A stretch of DNA of 64,000 nt from Hibiscus mutabilis (GCA_019671005.1 CM033741.1:992001-1056000); one strand, 5' to 3'. Shown: positions 12,601-26,045, counted from the stretch's first letter. Notes: generated from the sequence alone by a model not told the origin. A program made the numbers and translations.

Positions 12601-12890
12601 AAACGGATATCCGGTGCATGTTTGACATCCTTGAGAATTAACTTTGTTCCATTATTGCTCACCAGGCTAACATCTTCCATGCCAATAACTGGAATCAAAC
12701 CGTCATTACCCATCTTCAATACTCTAGAGGGGTAATGGCATTGGCATTACAATGAATCAAAGAAAATTTCCCCCTTGGTCTTCACAATCTTCTGCACCTT
12801 GAGATTTTTTCCTCCATGGTACGGATGTTTATAACTCTGAAAGATTCAGGACATGCTTGGCTCCGGTGACCCACTACACCAACCCAGAGA
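9684..12890 (-). mobile_element. Decayed Copia (Ty1-type) polyprotein, 5'-truncated
   Basis: Read on the minus strand, the pieces lie in Copia order. There is a possible zinc-knuckle remnant at about 12850 (GHRSQACP). 12719-12246 carries protease and pre-integrase remains (ELWHKRLSHMSEKGL). 12245-11985 is integrase with HSDVCGP and RTDNGGEY, followed by 11846-11454 (FGCKAFVHVPKYERS, the integrase tail). 11381-10331 is reverse transcriptase with the catalytic LYVDDMLIVG at about 10665, and 10343-9918 is RNase H ending in the ALSTTESEF motif. Integrase before reverse transcriptase is diagnostic of Copia. Several in-frame stops and at least two frame breaks make it non-functional. Gag and the 5' LTR are absent; the break is at about 12890. 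Confidence 0.88.
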
Positions 12891-14039
12891 AGAACAGAAG
12901 ACAAGGAAACATAAAGACAACAGGTGAGTTGACATGTTCTACAACGTTAATCTATATATTAATCAACTGAAGTGAACATATAGATTCAACAAGAATTGAT
13001 GGCGGTCGCGATTGCTTAGCTTGAGCTTGACCACTTGTTTGTAGTTGTACTTGTACCAGTAGTGAATGGAGAACAAATTAATTAAGACATGCACCTAGTG
13101 GGGTGAGTGACTCTTTGCAGAACTCCAACACGTAAAATGTCACCTGTTTCTCGTAAATTATTGATGATTCGGAATCGGAACTTTTGTTTGTTATGATCCT
13201 TTATTGCCTTTAAGTTTTATAGGATAAGCATGTTGTAGCGTTTTGGAGAAGGGTTTAGTTTTAATACACAGTTTATGTAAAATAAAATTTACACAAGCCT
13301 GTATATTTATACTATAAACTCAAATCTTAAATTACCGAACTTAAACTCTAAAAAACTAAAAAACACACCAAATAGGGGTCAAACCTATGACTTTATGCTT
13401 AGGAAACAAACGCTCCATCCGATTCAATTCCTACGTTATATTATTGAAAATCAATATTTTATGCACTAACAGGATAAAAGAAATTTCATAAGTGGAATTA
13501 TAAACTCTATTATGTAAATTAATTATATTAAAAACAAAAAAAAGAAGGATATATGATAGTGCCATTATTTTTTTTATGCTGATTTGAGTTTGCATCTATT
13601 ACTTGGATATGTTTGGTGTGTCTCATGAAAGTGCCATTGTTACATAGATACGAATGCAAATCAAGATGCGAAGACTGAAACAGGTTTCTGCCTTTAATGG
13701 TGAAATGGGGATCAACAAACTTGATTTTAAGATTTATTTTGATACCTAAAAATTGTTTTTTAATTATATATTTGGACTTAGTTTTTAATTCGAATTGATA
13801 TCTAATTGATAAAAACTGGTTAAATAGATTCCGACAATAAAAGCCCATTTTAAGATGAAAAGTCTCCAGGACTCTTTCCGAAACCAATGGCAAATGCACA
13901 TTCATTAAACCAAGAAAATGCTTTATCGACATCATCAAAATACTTAATTACATATCACGAGTTTTAAGAATTGAGACCGAAACATCAGCCCCATCTTTCA
14001 AACATTGAGAAAACAATCCTATTCAAGGTGAAGAAAAAT
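12891..14039. other. Intergenic DNA and probable BCKDH 3' UTR
   Basis: AT-rich DNA with a partial copy of the GATACACA/TTTACACAA MITE family at about 13260-13345. An open frame at 13938-13528 (minus) resembles no family I know and has the codon bias of AT-rich spacer. The last 60-100 bases before 14040 probably belong to the 3' UTR of the dehydrogenase gene. Confidence 0.55.
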
Positions 14040-17000
14040 CTAAACAGGAACATCAGTAGGATAATCACTTGGATGTCTGCTGATGGTTTCCCTGAGATGC
14101 TTCTCTTGTTCCTCAAGGTTTGATGGTGGATAATCATACACATCAGTGAACATCTCCGAAAGTGGAGGCTTCTCTGTTTTCTCTGCCACCTGAATTGCTT
14201 CCAATAGCTGCACGGAATTTGTTCCTATGTGTTAGAAACATGAAGCAAAAGAATGCAAATTCTGTAATATCGAAAGTTTGAAACCGGTTAATGAAATGAT
14301 CACCTGTTTCCTGACACTGTTTCGGAGCTGAGTTTCTTGCTGTTCACCCCACCAGCCATTACTTTGAACCCAATTCCTAAATCTGTTTACAGGGTTCCTG
14401 GCATTTTTCCAGTACATGATTTCATCAAGCTTGCGATACTTGGTCGAATCATCAGATGTGGAATGGTGCCCTACTCTGTATGTAAGGGCCTGGAAGAAAA
14501 ATATAAAGTTTAAACACGATGTTATGGTTGTTATTTTGCATATTCGGTTTTTTCGTTACCGATATTTAGCATGGTATATGCAATGTGATCGAGATGGAGA
14601 TCGCCCTCACCTCTATAAGGATCGGTCTATTTTCATATACAGCCATTTCACGAGCTGCAGAAACTGCAGTGTAAACAGCAAGCGCATCATTTCCATCCAC
14701 CCTGATGCTTCTGATTCCATACGCTCGGCCCTTCACAACAATGCCATCACCTGCCCAAAGATAACGAATTTGAATTAAATTTCGAATCCGAAAACCGCAG
14801 AGGGAGCTCCAGTTTTAGACAATAATGAGGAAAGCTAAAGTACTTCGAAACTGTTCCGATACATTTGTACTGATTGCCCAGCCATTGTTGCGACAGAAAA
14901 AAATGACTGGAGCTTCCATGACTGCTGCAAAGTTTAAACCGGCATGAAAATCACCCTGCAAACAAACAAAATGGATAGCCATGAGCAAACTGCAACAAGT
15001 AAATGAGAATATTATTAGTGTGCTTACTTCACTGGTGCCACCATCTCCAATATATGAGACAACACATGCTTTTTTGTTATCCATTTTAAGAGAATAAGCT
15101 ATGCCTGCAGCTTGGGGAAGTTGTGTTCTGAAAATGAAGGCCAAAAGTCGGTAAAGTTAGCTACATTGAGGAAAATTTGTGCAGAATAAGTGACAGGAGT
15201 AGCAGTTCAAGTATTTACGCTATAGGGGATGAAACGGTGAAGAAATTGTGCTTCTTGGACCCATAATGAATCGGCATCTGCCGGCCCTTTCCATAATCAG
15301 CTTTGTTTCCAAAGCACTGGTCAGCGAATTCTTGCAATGTGAAACCACGCCATAACAGAACACCCGGTTCACGGTACTGCATTATTTAAACAAAGCTTTA
15401 ATTTCAACCAAACAAATGGACTCTGCATATCTTAAGCTGTTCTTATAGTGTCGGAACTTGAAAATTGTGGGCAGTGTTTCATCACCTGAGGCAAGATAAT
15501 GTCTTGTTCAGTCAGAGCAGCGGCAGAAGCTATGTTAATCGCTTCTTCACCGGCTGAGGTTAGATAAAAGGATATTCTTCCCTGCCTTTGTGCTTCATAG
15601 AATAGGGTGTCCATTATTTGTAAACTCACCATGTTACTGTACATTTTTACTGCTACTTCCTTGCTTACATGTAATTACACTAGTATTTTCGTCATCTTTC
15701 CTATCAAATTTTGCAATAAATTTTAGTTTTAATGATAAGGGAAAAACCTGTTGAAAACTACTGTCTGTAATCAACTCTCCATCATCATCCAGAACTCTAT
15801 AGAAAGGTACTCTTGTCTGTGAAGATTCTGAGATGAAATTCATTTCGGAAGTATAGGAAACTTTCCCTCCTGCAAAGTCCAGTGACTGCCATGCCAAATT
15901 AACACATATTAACTCCAGCCAAAGGAATCACGTGACTGTAGTTTATTTGTACATGGCAAGTTTGAAAGGGATAAGCATGGATCCAGATAGAATGCGGTAG
16001 AAGATAGCAGACGTAGAATTTTATGGTAAGAGCGCAAACTATTATAACACTATATTATAACTATAAAGGACTGAAATTACAAAAATTTAAGATGAAAAAT
16101 TATATTATTAATAAAAAAATATAAGAAAATTAAACTAAAACTTTTAATATCTCCAAACACAAATTAAATTTTTTAAGAAGACTACAATTCCCTAAGGTCC
16201 ATCCACCCCAAATAAAGGATAGCAATTCATAGATTGATTGCTCTGGAAGAAGATAGAGTTCACGTGTGAAACGTCTTTCTGCATTCTTTTCCTTTTTAAA
16301 AAAATTAACATATATATACTAAAACTATTTATTCTTTTATTCATAGTATTATTCAAATGCATGCAAGTGTTTCACAAAGTTTTTGTATTTTCAATTTTCT
16401 TTCCCGTGCAATAATTTGGTTTGTGATGCGACTCGATACATATCACCAAACACACATAAATTTTATATTTTTTAAAAATGTATTTTAATATAAATATATA
16501 GCAACCCTTTAATCTTATCAAAATGTCAAGGGTTGGAATTTTTTCCCTCATAATATGATTTAGAGATAATTAATATAATTATGTAAAAATATACCACTTA
16601 CTAAAATGTATTATTTAAACACCAGTTTGAGTAAAAACTGTGATTGGGTGATCCTATTCCTATCTCGATCCTTCCTAACTTTGAACGTATCTCAACCGCC
16701 TTTTCCTCTAAATAAAGATGTCCAACTTTTGAGTTTAAGTCATAATGAAATTAATAAAAAGCAAATTGAACCCAAAGAAATTACAAATCTGATAGGGCAA
16801 ATTGAAACATATGCAGTACCCTGTTTAACGGGTAATATATTTCACACGTTTTTCATTAAAAAGAAGAATTAAGTAAAACTCCATTTTAAATTTGGGTCAA
16901 AGATTGCTTATTCACCGCATCTAAAATATCGGAACAAAATTTTGGTGGGATGAAAGTGCTTCTTTTGACTGAGTTAAACTACATTGGATATTAAGATTAT

Positions 17001-17462
17001 AATTTTATAACTTAATACGATCAGATCATAAGTCTATTAAGGAAAAAAAAAAAAAGTCCGCGACTTTTTTCAACATTCTTCAGAAGTAAAATAATAATCA
17101 AGTAATTAACGTGAAATTTAACCCCTAAAAACGCACATTAAACGTAATATGTATGCAACGAAGGCAAACAAAGAGTGCGTTACCCGATGGTCATCATCGC
17201 TACCGCTAGAGAGAAACGAATCCTGATGCTTTTCAGCTACGGTGGACTTGAAACGCTGAAAGCAGAAAAGGCTAGCCCTGTTCCATGGCGCTGAAGTCAG
17301 GTATCTCCGGTTCCGATCAGAAACCGGCCGGCCGTTGTTCAAAGCCGATGATAAACCAGAAGTTTGGGTAATGTCGGGAGAGTTCCCGATGAACCCTTGG
17401 TTCATACGTTTCCGCATGTGGTTGGCAATGGTTCTTGATGATATTCTGCACCAATTCGCCAT
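14040..17462 (-). CDS. BCKDHA: Branched-chain 2-oxo acid dehydrogenase E1 alpha subunit (mitochondrial)
   Basis: Nine exons: 17462-17184, 15885-15748, 15659-15486, 15376-15219, 15127-15028, 14955-14844, 14750-14611, 14489-14304 and 14207-14040, giving 484 residues. The protein decarboxylates the 2-oxo acids from Leu, Ile and Val with thiamine diphosphate, in the E1 alpha2beta2 part of the mitochondrial complex. Residues 1-60 are rich in Arg and Ser with few acids (MANWCRISSRTIANHMRKR), as in a mitochondrial presequence. The thiamine-diphosphate motif runs from GDGGTSEGDFHAGLN (about 277) to CRNN (about 305). The regulatory loop HHSTSDDSTKYR is at about 375. The C-terminus is SRHPSDYPTDVPV. 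Intron 1 is the longest (about 1.3 kb). The acceptor of exon 3 is unusual (see findings); the others have normal AG ends. Confidence 0.94.
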
Positions 17463-20400
17463 TGAAATTAATAAGAAGAAGTTAAGAGCAAAGGGTTTCT
17501 TTTCCCGATTTTCTTTCTTTCTTTTCTTGTGATTGAATAGGTAGATGGTGTAATTGGATTGAAGTAATGGCATTGAGAGAAAATGGGAGAGCAAAGGTGA
17601 TTTGAATTTGAAAGAGATGTCTTGTTTTATTATTTGGCCGTACGCCATTGTGCAGGAGAGCAGATAGGGTCGACACTGAAACGTGACAGGTCATTCGTTG
17701 TTCCTTTCTCTACAAGGATTCCATACTTTGGTTTTTCTTCATTTATTTTATAATAATATTATTGAAAATAGATTACTTTAACTTTTTTAAACTATACTTA
17801 TATATGTAATATAGATACTATAGACAGTAGATGTAATCAATAGAGTTAATTGTATCACACATTGAATTTCATTCTCAAACTATGAGTGTATGACCTTCAT
17901 TCTGACTTGTTTCCAAATTCTTGAACGTTTTAATTTTATCCTCAAAATAAGAATTTTATTTTAAATTAATCCTCAAACTTTTAAATGTTCTAATTTCATT
18001 CCTAAATTATTAGTGTCAAAAATGTAAACACCAATATGTATTATGTAATAATATTAATATGTTGTGACATAAATCATACTCTAAGTATAAAATTAAAATG
18101 TTCAAGAGTTTGAGAACCAGTTTAGAATGAGAGTCATAGTTTGAGGATGAAATTTAAAAAAAACTTTAAAAATCATTTTAAAGTTAAGATTATAGTTTCA
18201 AAAATGTGTGGTGTAATTAACCCAATACGATATCTATCACTACAAATACAAAGTAAAATATATTGGGAAGCTTTTTTTTTTTTGCTGCTGTTGTTATTTG
18301 GTTCAAGACGTGAGGTTCAAGTAAGGTAATAGAGTGAAGAAAGAGGGTGAAAATGAAATGAAACACCAAAAATATAAAAAAAAAACTCTATATTTTAGTT
18401 TTTATGTCAATTTTTTATGTTTAAAATAATATATATTAATATAAATTTAAATGAATTTTCAATAAAATTATATTTTTTCACAAGAAAAAAAAATTATATT
18501 TTTCTTTCTTTCTCACCTTAATTCGGTCATTTTATTATTTATTATTAACAATTTTTTAATAACGCATCGATCTACGTTGATAATTTTGAACCAACTGAAA
18601 AAGGTAAATTTATGTATTTATGGTTTTAAAAATTAGTAGTTGTATAGATTAGCACGCTTCTATCAAATTGTTTCTCATTACTATGATAAAGCAACGAAAA
18701 CAAAACAGAGTTTGTTTTATGAGCTTAAAGGAAACTTAGCATTTATTATTTAGACGTATTCATAATTATTACTTAACTCGAATAATTACAAATTTGAAAG
18801 GTGTAAATTTAGATATGTTATTTTTAGATAAATTTAGAAATAGTTACACAATTATGATTCATTTGCATTAATATTTAATTGATTGGACTAGAAAAGCTAA
18901 GCTTAAAAAATAATAACACATGTCAGCATATAAGAGTATGTGACTTGATTGGATTGGATTTTTATTTTACAAATTAAAAATGAAAATTTTTGTCATCTCA
19001 TTCAATTAAATTCAAATGTGTTTTTTATCTGACTTAATATATTTCAAGAGTAACATAAAATTTAAAAATATAGGTAAGTCTAAAGTGCGACATGTCTAAA
19101 GAGTAATATAAAACTTAAAATTATGGGTAGGTTTGGTACGGCATAGCTAAGGTGAGACTAAAAGAAATTAAGTTTTAAAATTTGTCTAATAATTTAAAAT
19201 GTTAGACTTTTTAATTATATTTTAGATTGAATTTTTTTAATAAATTTCAATACTTACAAAATAAGTTCTTATATTTAGTTTTTTATAACATTTTTTAGTT
19301 GTTGGACAAGTATCGATACTTACAAAATAAGTTTTGGTACTTGTCAAAAAAATAAAAAAAATAACATAAAATATTATCAAAAAATCTAACATTTAAAGTT
19401 TTTAGACAAGTATTGAAATTTATCATATTTTAACCGTACCTTAGACCTGCTGTACGTTAGACTCGCTCTCAAAATTATAGGCATATCTAATAGTCCCAAA
19501 TAAAAAAATATTTTATGGATCATTCAATAAATAATTAAGAATTTTAAATTGTACCTCATGGGAAAAAATATTTCTTTGGGGAATTAACCATTCTCGTTAC
19601 TTTTAGTTTTTTTAGAAATAAATAAAATATGGTTAAGAGAATAAACTGTGAAAAACTTGATTTAAAAAAATTCTATCAAAGCCAGAAGAAAAAAATATCA
19701 TATTTTATATATATTAAATTTATTTAATAATTTAATTTCAATAAAATATAAATAAAAGATTATATTTGTTTTAAAAATTAAGAAAATATAAAAAAATAAA
19801 ATTAAATCATATTTTAACTTTTTGAAGTTGTACTTGTACATCATTGTCACTTTAGTATTTGAAGAAGTTTTGGTTCAGTTTAACTCTTAAACTTTCTTTA
19901 TAAAGCATGTTATCACATTATATTTTTCAATTAAAAAAAGACACGTGACATTTTAAGATCGTGTCATCTAGAGTATCATGTGACACATAATATATATATT
20001 ATATTTAAAAAATATATTTTAAAAACTCAAAGATTACTTTTTCAAAATTGAAAATTTTTAGATTTTTTAAAAAATTTATAAAGTTTTAAAATTTTCCGAA
20101 TTTAATAATGTGTCACAACACTCTAAGGGATAGATTCATAAAGTTCCATGTTGCTTTTTTTTAATAGAAGAACATAATAATACAAACATATTTTATAAAA
20201 GAAAAGGTATAAAAAACGAATTAAATTAAAATATTTTAAATACCAAAACTTTCAGTCCCGCAATAAAAAAGTAGGAAATATGTTTTGGCACAACCCTAGC
20301 CAAGGACTACTTTTAGAAGTGTTACTAAGCTTCGCTCGCATTTATAATTTTTTTAAGGTTAGTTTAACATTATTTTTAAAAAATGCAGTGAGAAAATATT

Positions 20401-20900
20401 TTTAAAAAGTGAATTTTAAAAGTGTTTTTGTACTTTTAGGTTTTAGATTTAAGCATTTAGTATTACTGTCAGAAAGTATTTTTAATAAGATAAATGATAA
20501 TTTTAGTCATGATATTATAAATTATATATAGATATATTTAAATGATATCTAAATTCTATAATACTATATTATATGAAATATATCAACTTAAATTATTAAA
20601 ATATTTTTATTAATAAATACATATTTTTAACAATTGTACGTGTTTCATGAAAATATAACAAATTTAAAATATTTTATTTAGAAAACTTGGCATATATATA
20701 TTTTTTAAACTGAAAAATAATTTATTAATTATATAATTACAAATACAATAGTAAATTAAGGTTAAAATTATAATTTAGTTCTCAAAAATATTTTTCCAAA
20801 TGCAAAAGTAATTTTATTTATTTTTAATTATTGGGCTTCATTAAAAAAACCCATCTAAACCTAGATAGGGAAAAAGAGTGTCATTGTTTATTAATCATAA
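17463..20900. other. AT-rich intergenic DNA with old repeats
   Basis: The first 200 bases upstream of 17462 are the probable promoter and leader of the dehydrogenase gene. The rest is AT-rich with no supported gene. It includes a probable inverted-repeat element (17843-18224) and repeats with AAAAGTG/CACTTTT motifs at about 20300-20830. Open frames here are short and look like chance. Confidence 0.6.
17843..18224. repeat. Inverted-repeat MITE-like element
   Basis: Left part (TAATTGTATCACACATTG, TTTCATTCTCAAACTATGA, TTGAACGTTTTAATTTTAT) is imperfectly matched in reverse by the right part (ATAAAATTAAAATGTTCAAG, TCATAGTTTGAGGATGAAA, ATGTGTGGTGTAATTA). About 380 bp with arms of 120-150 bp. It has no coding content and no clear target duplication, so its class is unassigned. 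Confidence 0.5.
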
Positions 20901-20939
20901 GGGTTGGGACAACTTATAATACACATACAAAGAAAATCA

Positions 20940-23577
20940 GTACTCTAGCATACCCTCATCCCTCAACACAAATTTGTTAATCACGTATCCCCCTGCAACA
21001 TTGTTTGATAACCATAAGAAATCAGTATCTCTGTCAACACCATCCCTTGCTAGCACGTGAGCATCACATTTACTTTCCTTGAAAAACAAAGTCCAATTTG
21101 CAGGGGTAATGATTTACAAAGAACCTGCACTTGGCCACTAAATCTTCGAATGTTTCAGGCACCGGTCTGACCTGGTTTATCCAATTTACAGACAACGAAT
21201 TGTCCAATTCAAGGATCAAAGAACAATAATTATGCCAGCTAGACGAGTAGAAAACGTGACAGGCTTCATAAATGGATTGCAATTCAGCGCTCGTAACGTC
21301 TGATACACCAATGGATTTAGAAAATTTAATCAAAGGCCTACCTAAATGATCTCGCAAAATTCTCCCGATATCAGCCTCACCAAAAGACCCTCGAACAGAA
21401 GCGTCAACATTGAACTTGCAGCAACCACTATGGGGGAGCCACCCACGATCCACTTGGGGCTCTAACCTTTTGGCCACAGCTAATTTCGCACAATTGCGGT
21501 TGTCTGACAAATTCCATGATAGACGGACACGATGCTGGCCACTTGCATTTAACCCAGAACTCGATGCGTAGTACTGTCAGGTCGAAAATCTGCTCCACAG
21601 TAAACTGTTTATTATTGAAAACAGTCTCATTTTTGGACAGCCAAATTGTCCAGACGATCCCGAAAAAAATTAAACTTCACACTGGTTTCGCAGCAGGTTT
21701 AATAGAAACGCAATCCCAAACCACCGGTAGATCCTTTAGATTATCTGGAACTATAAGGTGTACTTTCCATATTGAGCACCACTTCAACCATATCGACCAA
21801 GCAACCTCACAATGACATAAGAGGTGGCTAACTGATTCACTAGCCTTATTACAGAGAACACATAAGAGAATATTTGCACATGGAATATCTCTTTTTGCGA
21901 GTTCAGGCCGAGTTGTTATTCTACTCAGACTGGCTTTCCACACAAAGGCTTCAACCTTCGGGGGCATAATTCTTCCAGACCAACCTCCACACTTTATCCG
22001 TATTAGCTCCAACAGTTGAAACACTAGAACAATAGAATTTCGGCTTGTACAAGCCACTTGAATCACCTGCCCATCTAATTCGATCTGACTCACCACTTCC
22101 CCTTGAAGCTTTTTCCAGACATTTCATGAAATTGTCCCACTGTTCTAACTCCCAGTCAAATAGACCTCTTCTAAGGTCTACTTTCCAACTCCAAACTCCA
22201 TTGATTTTAGATCCATACTCCATTACCTTACCTACTTTATTCAGAGCCACATTGAAAATCCTCGGGTAAGCCAACTTAAGGGAGGGAACATCAGTCCAGT
22301 GATCTTCCCAAAAATTTATGGACATACCATCACCTAGAGCAAATCTTATGTTCTTGGTGAAGAAGTCATCAGTTGAGAATAGAGGCGAGGTTATATTCTT
22401 CCAGACCCAAGAGACTTTGTTTCTTACTGTTGTACTCGATAATATGTTGTTTGATGACAAGTCATACTTTTCAGCAATAACTCTACGCCAAAGACTTTCA
22501 GGTTCCCTCCCGAACCTCAAATTCACTTATTTAAAAGAGAACGGTTCTTAATTTGCATGTCTACCAAGCCGAGACCACCATACTCTTTCGGCCTGCAGAG
22601 ATTCTCCCACTTTAGCCAGTGAATAGTGTCACGCCTGAGAAGAGGTGGTATCATTAATCCTACATCGGAAAAGAAAAGAGAGGTCTTGGGATATAAATAC
22701 GGTGGCGCTGCACATCCTATCAGACATGTCTTTCGGGAAGAGGGTAATGGCCCGTGACAATAGGTCTCCCACATTTTTTCCCATATAATATTTGTTATAA
22801 GCTTATTCAGCTTATTCGCAATAGAGACTGGCATTTGGAAGAGAGCAAGATAATATATAGGTAAGCTACATAGTACAGATTTTATCAACACAATTCTCCC
22901 ACCAAAGGATAGGGAGTTACTCATCCACCCTTCCAGCTTCGCCTGGAATTTTTCGAGAATAGAGTCCCACATTGCATCTGAATTTTGGATATGGCCCAAA
23001 GGTAGTCCTAGATAAGTGGTGGGGAAGACACCTTTACTGCACTTAATGGCTGCAGCCTAATCAATGATACAGTTATCATATACATTAATCCCAAACAGGC
23101 ATGTCTTCTTCATGTTTAGCCGCAAGCCCGAACACACTTCGAACAGTCTCATAATTCTCTTGATATTTTTGACGTTCTCAACATTTGCCTCTGCGAACAC
23201 GATCAGGTCATCTGCAAATTGTAAATGAGATATTGTGAAACCATTTCTTCCCATCTCTACCCCTGAAATATACTCATTTTCCAATGCCTTATAAATTAGT
23301 GAACTCAGCATTTCACCCACTATATTGAAGAGAAGAGGTGATAAAGGGCACCCCTGGTAGAGAACCCTTTTTATAGAGAACATATTAGAAGACATCCATT
23401 AATTAACACCAAAATCGATGCCGTAGAAAGGCAAATTTTGATCCATTTTCTCCATCTCAGCCCGAAACCCATACTGTGGAGAGTGAAATTTAAAAAATTC
23501 CGGTCAATAGAATCATATGCTTTCCTAAAATTTGCCTTGAACACAATTGCCTCACGCTTCTTACGTTTTTGCATTTG
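20940..23577 (-). mobile_element. Second LINE, 5'-truncated and broken
   Basis: On the minus strand the frames follow ORF2 order. 23574-23371 begins inside the reverse-transcriptase palm (KANFRKAYDSIDRNFL). 23395-23057 carries QGCPLSPLLFNIV and the catalytic motif LQFADDLIVFAE near 23215. 22999-22523 has the GRIVLIKSVLCSLPIYYLALF segment and 22526-21677 the connection and zinc-binding tail (CVLCNKASESVSHLLCHC). 21510-21070 is an RNase H-like domain (CCKFNVDASVRG, ELDNSLSV). Stops and frame changes separate the parts. The endonuclease half is missing. No convincing target duplication was found; the 3' end is placed only approximately. Confidence 0.85.
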
Positions 23578-23782
23578 GGCTTAAAAGCACTTTTTTAATG
23601 TAGTTTTTCTCTCTCTAAAAATTAGCTGTTTAACATTGCTTATGTTTTCAAAAGTACTTTTCAGAAATAATACTAAACGGACCTTTTGTTTCTCTCTCTC
23701 TTGACTCACACACTATGTTTTTTTTACTTGTATTACATACATCCAAAGCTACAATCTAACCTATTTATACTACTAATTAGTC

Positions 23783-23790
23783 GTCTTAAG
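23783..23790. repeat. 8-bp target duplication (left) of hAT-type MITE
   Basis: GTCTTAAG here and again at 26954-26961, directly outside the CAGGG..CCCTG ends. Confidence 0.85.
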
Positions 23791-23840
23791 CAGGGTAGGA
23801 GCCAAATGGAGTGTGGGAGGGGCAATTGTCCCTTAACTTT

Positions 23841-23845
23841 GAATG
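23841..23845. repeat. 5-bp target duplication (left) of solo LTR
   Basis: GAATG here and at 26657-26661, flanking the LTR termini. Confidence 0.85.
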
Positions 23846-24609
23846 TGTAACGACTCGGATTTCTCGAGTCAACAATGGGCGTTGACTCGGGTCTTGGACC
23901 AATATGTCGGGTCGAATGTTCAATTTATGTTGGCCTTGTTGTCGGGCTTCACGGGCTTCTATATGTTGTTGGGCTTGTTTAGGGGTATTGGGCTTGGTTT
24001 AAGATGAGTTTTGAGGAAGGGTATTATGGTAAAATCATAAATAAGGAGACAAAGGCCGATGACCTTGGTTATTTTTTGCAAATGGAAAAGAGGGGTGAAG
24101 TCACCTTGTCCTCATCTCCCTCCTTATCTCTTTCCTCTTCAAACTCCCTTCCCAAACACAAAGAAAAGATGGAAACTTGTAGTGGTGGAGTGTGAATCTT
24201 GGATTGGTCATCAAGGAAGAGTTTATCAGCATTTCGAGCTAAGCATCATTGGATTTGGTGGGGGTTGAGTTTGGAAGCTTGGACCAAGAAGAGTGGTGGT
24301 AAGAGCTTGGTGGGAGCTTCATTTCGAGTTTTGCTTGCTTAAGGTCAGTACATCTCTGACTCCTATATTTCATGAGCCTCATAAGATGATTGCTTTGTGT
24401 GGTTTATAGTTTTGGGTTGTATAGTTGAGGTTTTAGAAGCTTAAACCCCCTTTAATAGCAAATTATGTACCATGCGTTAATAATGGGTAAAATTGGTGGA
24501 AAACCACCTTATAAACTCCAATAATCTCTAGGAACATTTTGGGACTTAACCATGTAGGTTAAGGGATGGGATGGTAAAATCCCGAGCTCCAAAATTTGAA
24601 ATCTAAGCT

Positions 24610-25020
24610 TGCGTACCGATACGGGGTGGTAGCTTATCGGTACGCCTTTGTTATAAGGGAGACTGATTGTGAGGGGCGTACCGGTATGCCTTCCCATGTA
24701 TCAGTACCCCTTGCTTGTTTAGAATTCCAGTAATGCTTTGGCATACCGGTATGCTAAGGGCGTATCGGTATGTATTGTTGCATTGCCTGGGAGAGGCTTA
24801 GCGTACCGGTACGCGTATGTGGGAGTACCGGTACGGGGGTGGATCGGTACGGGGCAATCTTAGTACCGATGATGCGTAACGGTACGGCACGGAGTGTATC
24901 GGTATGGCTAGGGGTCTAATTCTTTCGAACCTAATTTACGTATCAGTACTTATAGAGGAGTATCAATACCCAGAGGGGAGTACCGATACTCACCTTGGAG
25001 TATCAATACTCATTGGGCAA
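24610..25020. repeat. Clustered palindromic TACCGGTACG units
   Basis: Many diverged copies of TACCGGTACG, TATCGGTACG and AGTACCGATAC, spaced 15-40 bases apart inside the solo LTR. The core ACCGGT is self-complementary. Confidence 0.75.
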
Positions 25021-25519
25021 TCTGCCCAAGAAAGTTGAGTTCACATTCGGGGGTTCTATAATTCGAGGAAAAAAGGCCCTAGGGGTCTGTTAGGGAGTAA
25101 AATGAATACTAAAGCTGAGAAATGTAGAGTTAAACCCCGTGTGTGAAATAAATGGCTAATGGCTTGGTAATTAGTGAGTGAATCGCTTGTTTAATCACCC
25201 ATAGAGATCCGTAGTGGATCGGTTAATGCTATGTGAAAGATCGGGGTCCTTGCTGTGTGTTGAGGGGACGCCCATATAGGCTGGTTGCCGCAAATAATAA
25301 AATAATCTAACGAGAAAGGCGTAAATGAATCCTAAAGACATATATTAATTAGTGTAACAAACGAGTTATGCCTTGGGGCATTGGTAATGGTTGGCTAGAT
25401 GCCTTTTATCTCTCGGTGAGATATATTGATGCTCGAGGAAGCACGTGTTAACGTATGTGTCTTGGCTAGGAATCCAAATGTCCTAGAGTCAGTGCAAGGG
25501 CATTCAAATAAGGGGATGG

Positions 25520-26045
25520 GTACTCCGGGCTATGTGATCGAGTACATACGACGTATCCACGGGCTATGTGATATGGATGCGGTCCGAAACCTATCCTTGG
25601 GCTATGTGAACAGAATATGGAAATACAACTCGGGGGCCGTGATCTCGAGTAACTCGAAGGGCTATGTGATCTCGAGTAACCTGATTGGCTATGTGACCTC
25701 AGGAAAAGACTGCTTGTGGCTATTGTGATCCAAGTATGTCTAGGACGTATATATGGCTATAGTGAGCCGGATATGATCCTGACCCGACGGCTAAGTGATT
25801 ACGGGTAACCCGACGGCTAAGTGAGAATGGAAAAAAATAATAGGGCTTCGTTGGCCATTAAGGAATGTATGTACTTACGTTATTGTATGGATAATAGATG
25901 TCGACTAATTATACCTTTGGGCTATGTGATCAGGGTAAGGTTGTTACTCGACGGGCTGTGTGAGCTCGAGTAACTTGATGGGCTATGTGATCTCAAGTAT
26001 GGGGTAGATAACCCTTGGGCTATGTGATCAGGGTATGGGACGTAA
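25520..26045 (+). repeat. Tandem GGGCTATGTGATC units
   Basis: About 13 diverged copies of a unit of 26-60 bases with the core GGGCTATGTGA, often followed by TCTCGAGTAAC, e.g. at 25527, 25560, 25598, 25659, 25920, 25980 and 26018. Confidence 0.8.

Noticed and set aside
12900..13300. 5' LTR of the Copia element
   Set aside because: No sequence like the LTR ends (TGTTGGGTGAAGG or CTTCTCCAACA) or primer-binding site was found there.
13528..13938. 136-codon frame on the minus strand
   Set aside because: Composition follows AT-rich spacer, no family likeness, no splice or promoter context; it overlaps old repeat sequence.
20820..23590. Target duplication of the second LINE (TTGGGCTT at both sides)
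   Set aside because: Only eight bases match, the positions relative to the poly-A side do not fit well, and the flanks carry other repeats with similar motifs.
25426..25728. 100-codon frame on the plus strand
   Set aside because: Generated by the GGGCTATGTGA repeat field of the solo LTR; the peptide repeats GYVISSN-type units only because the DNA does.
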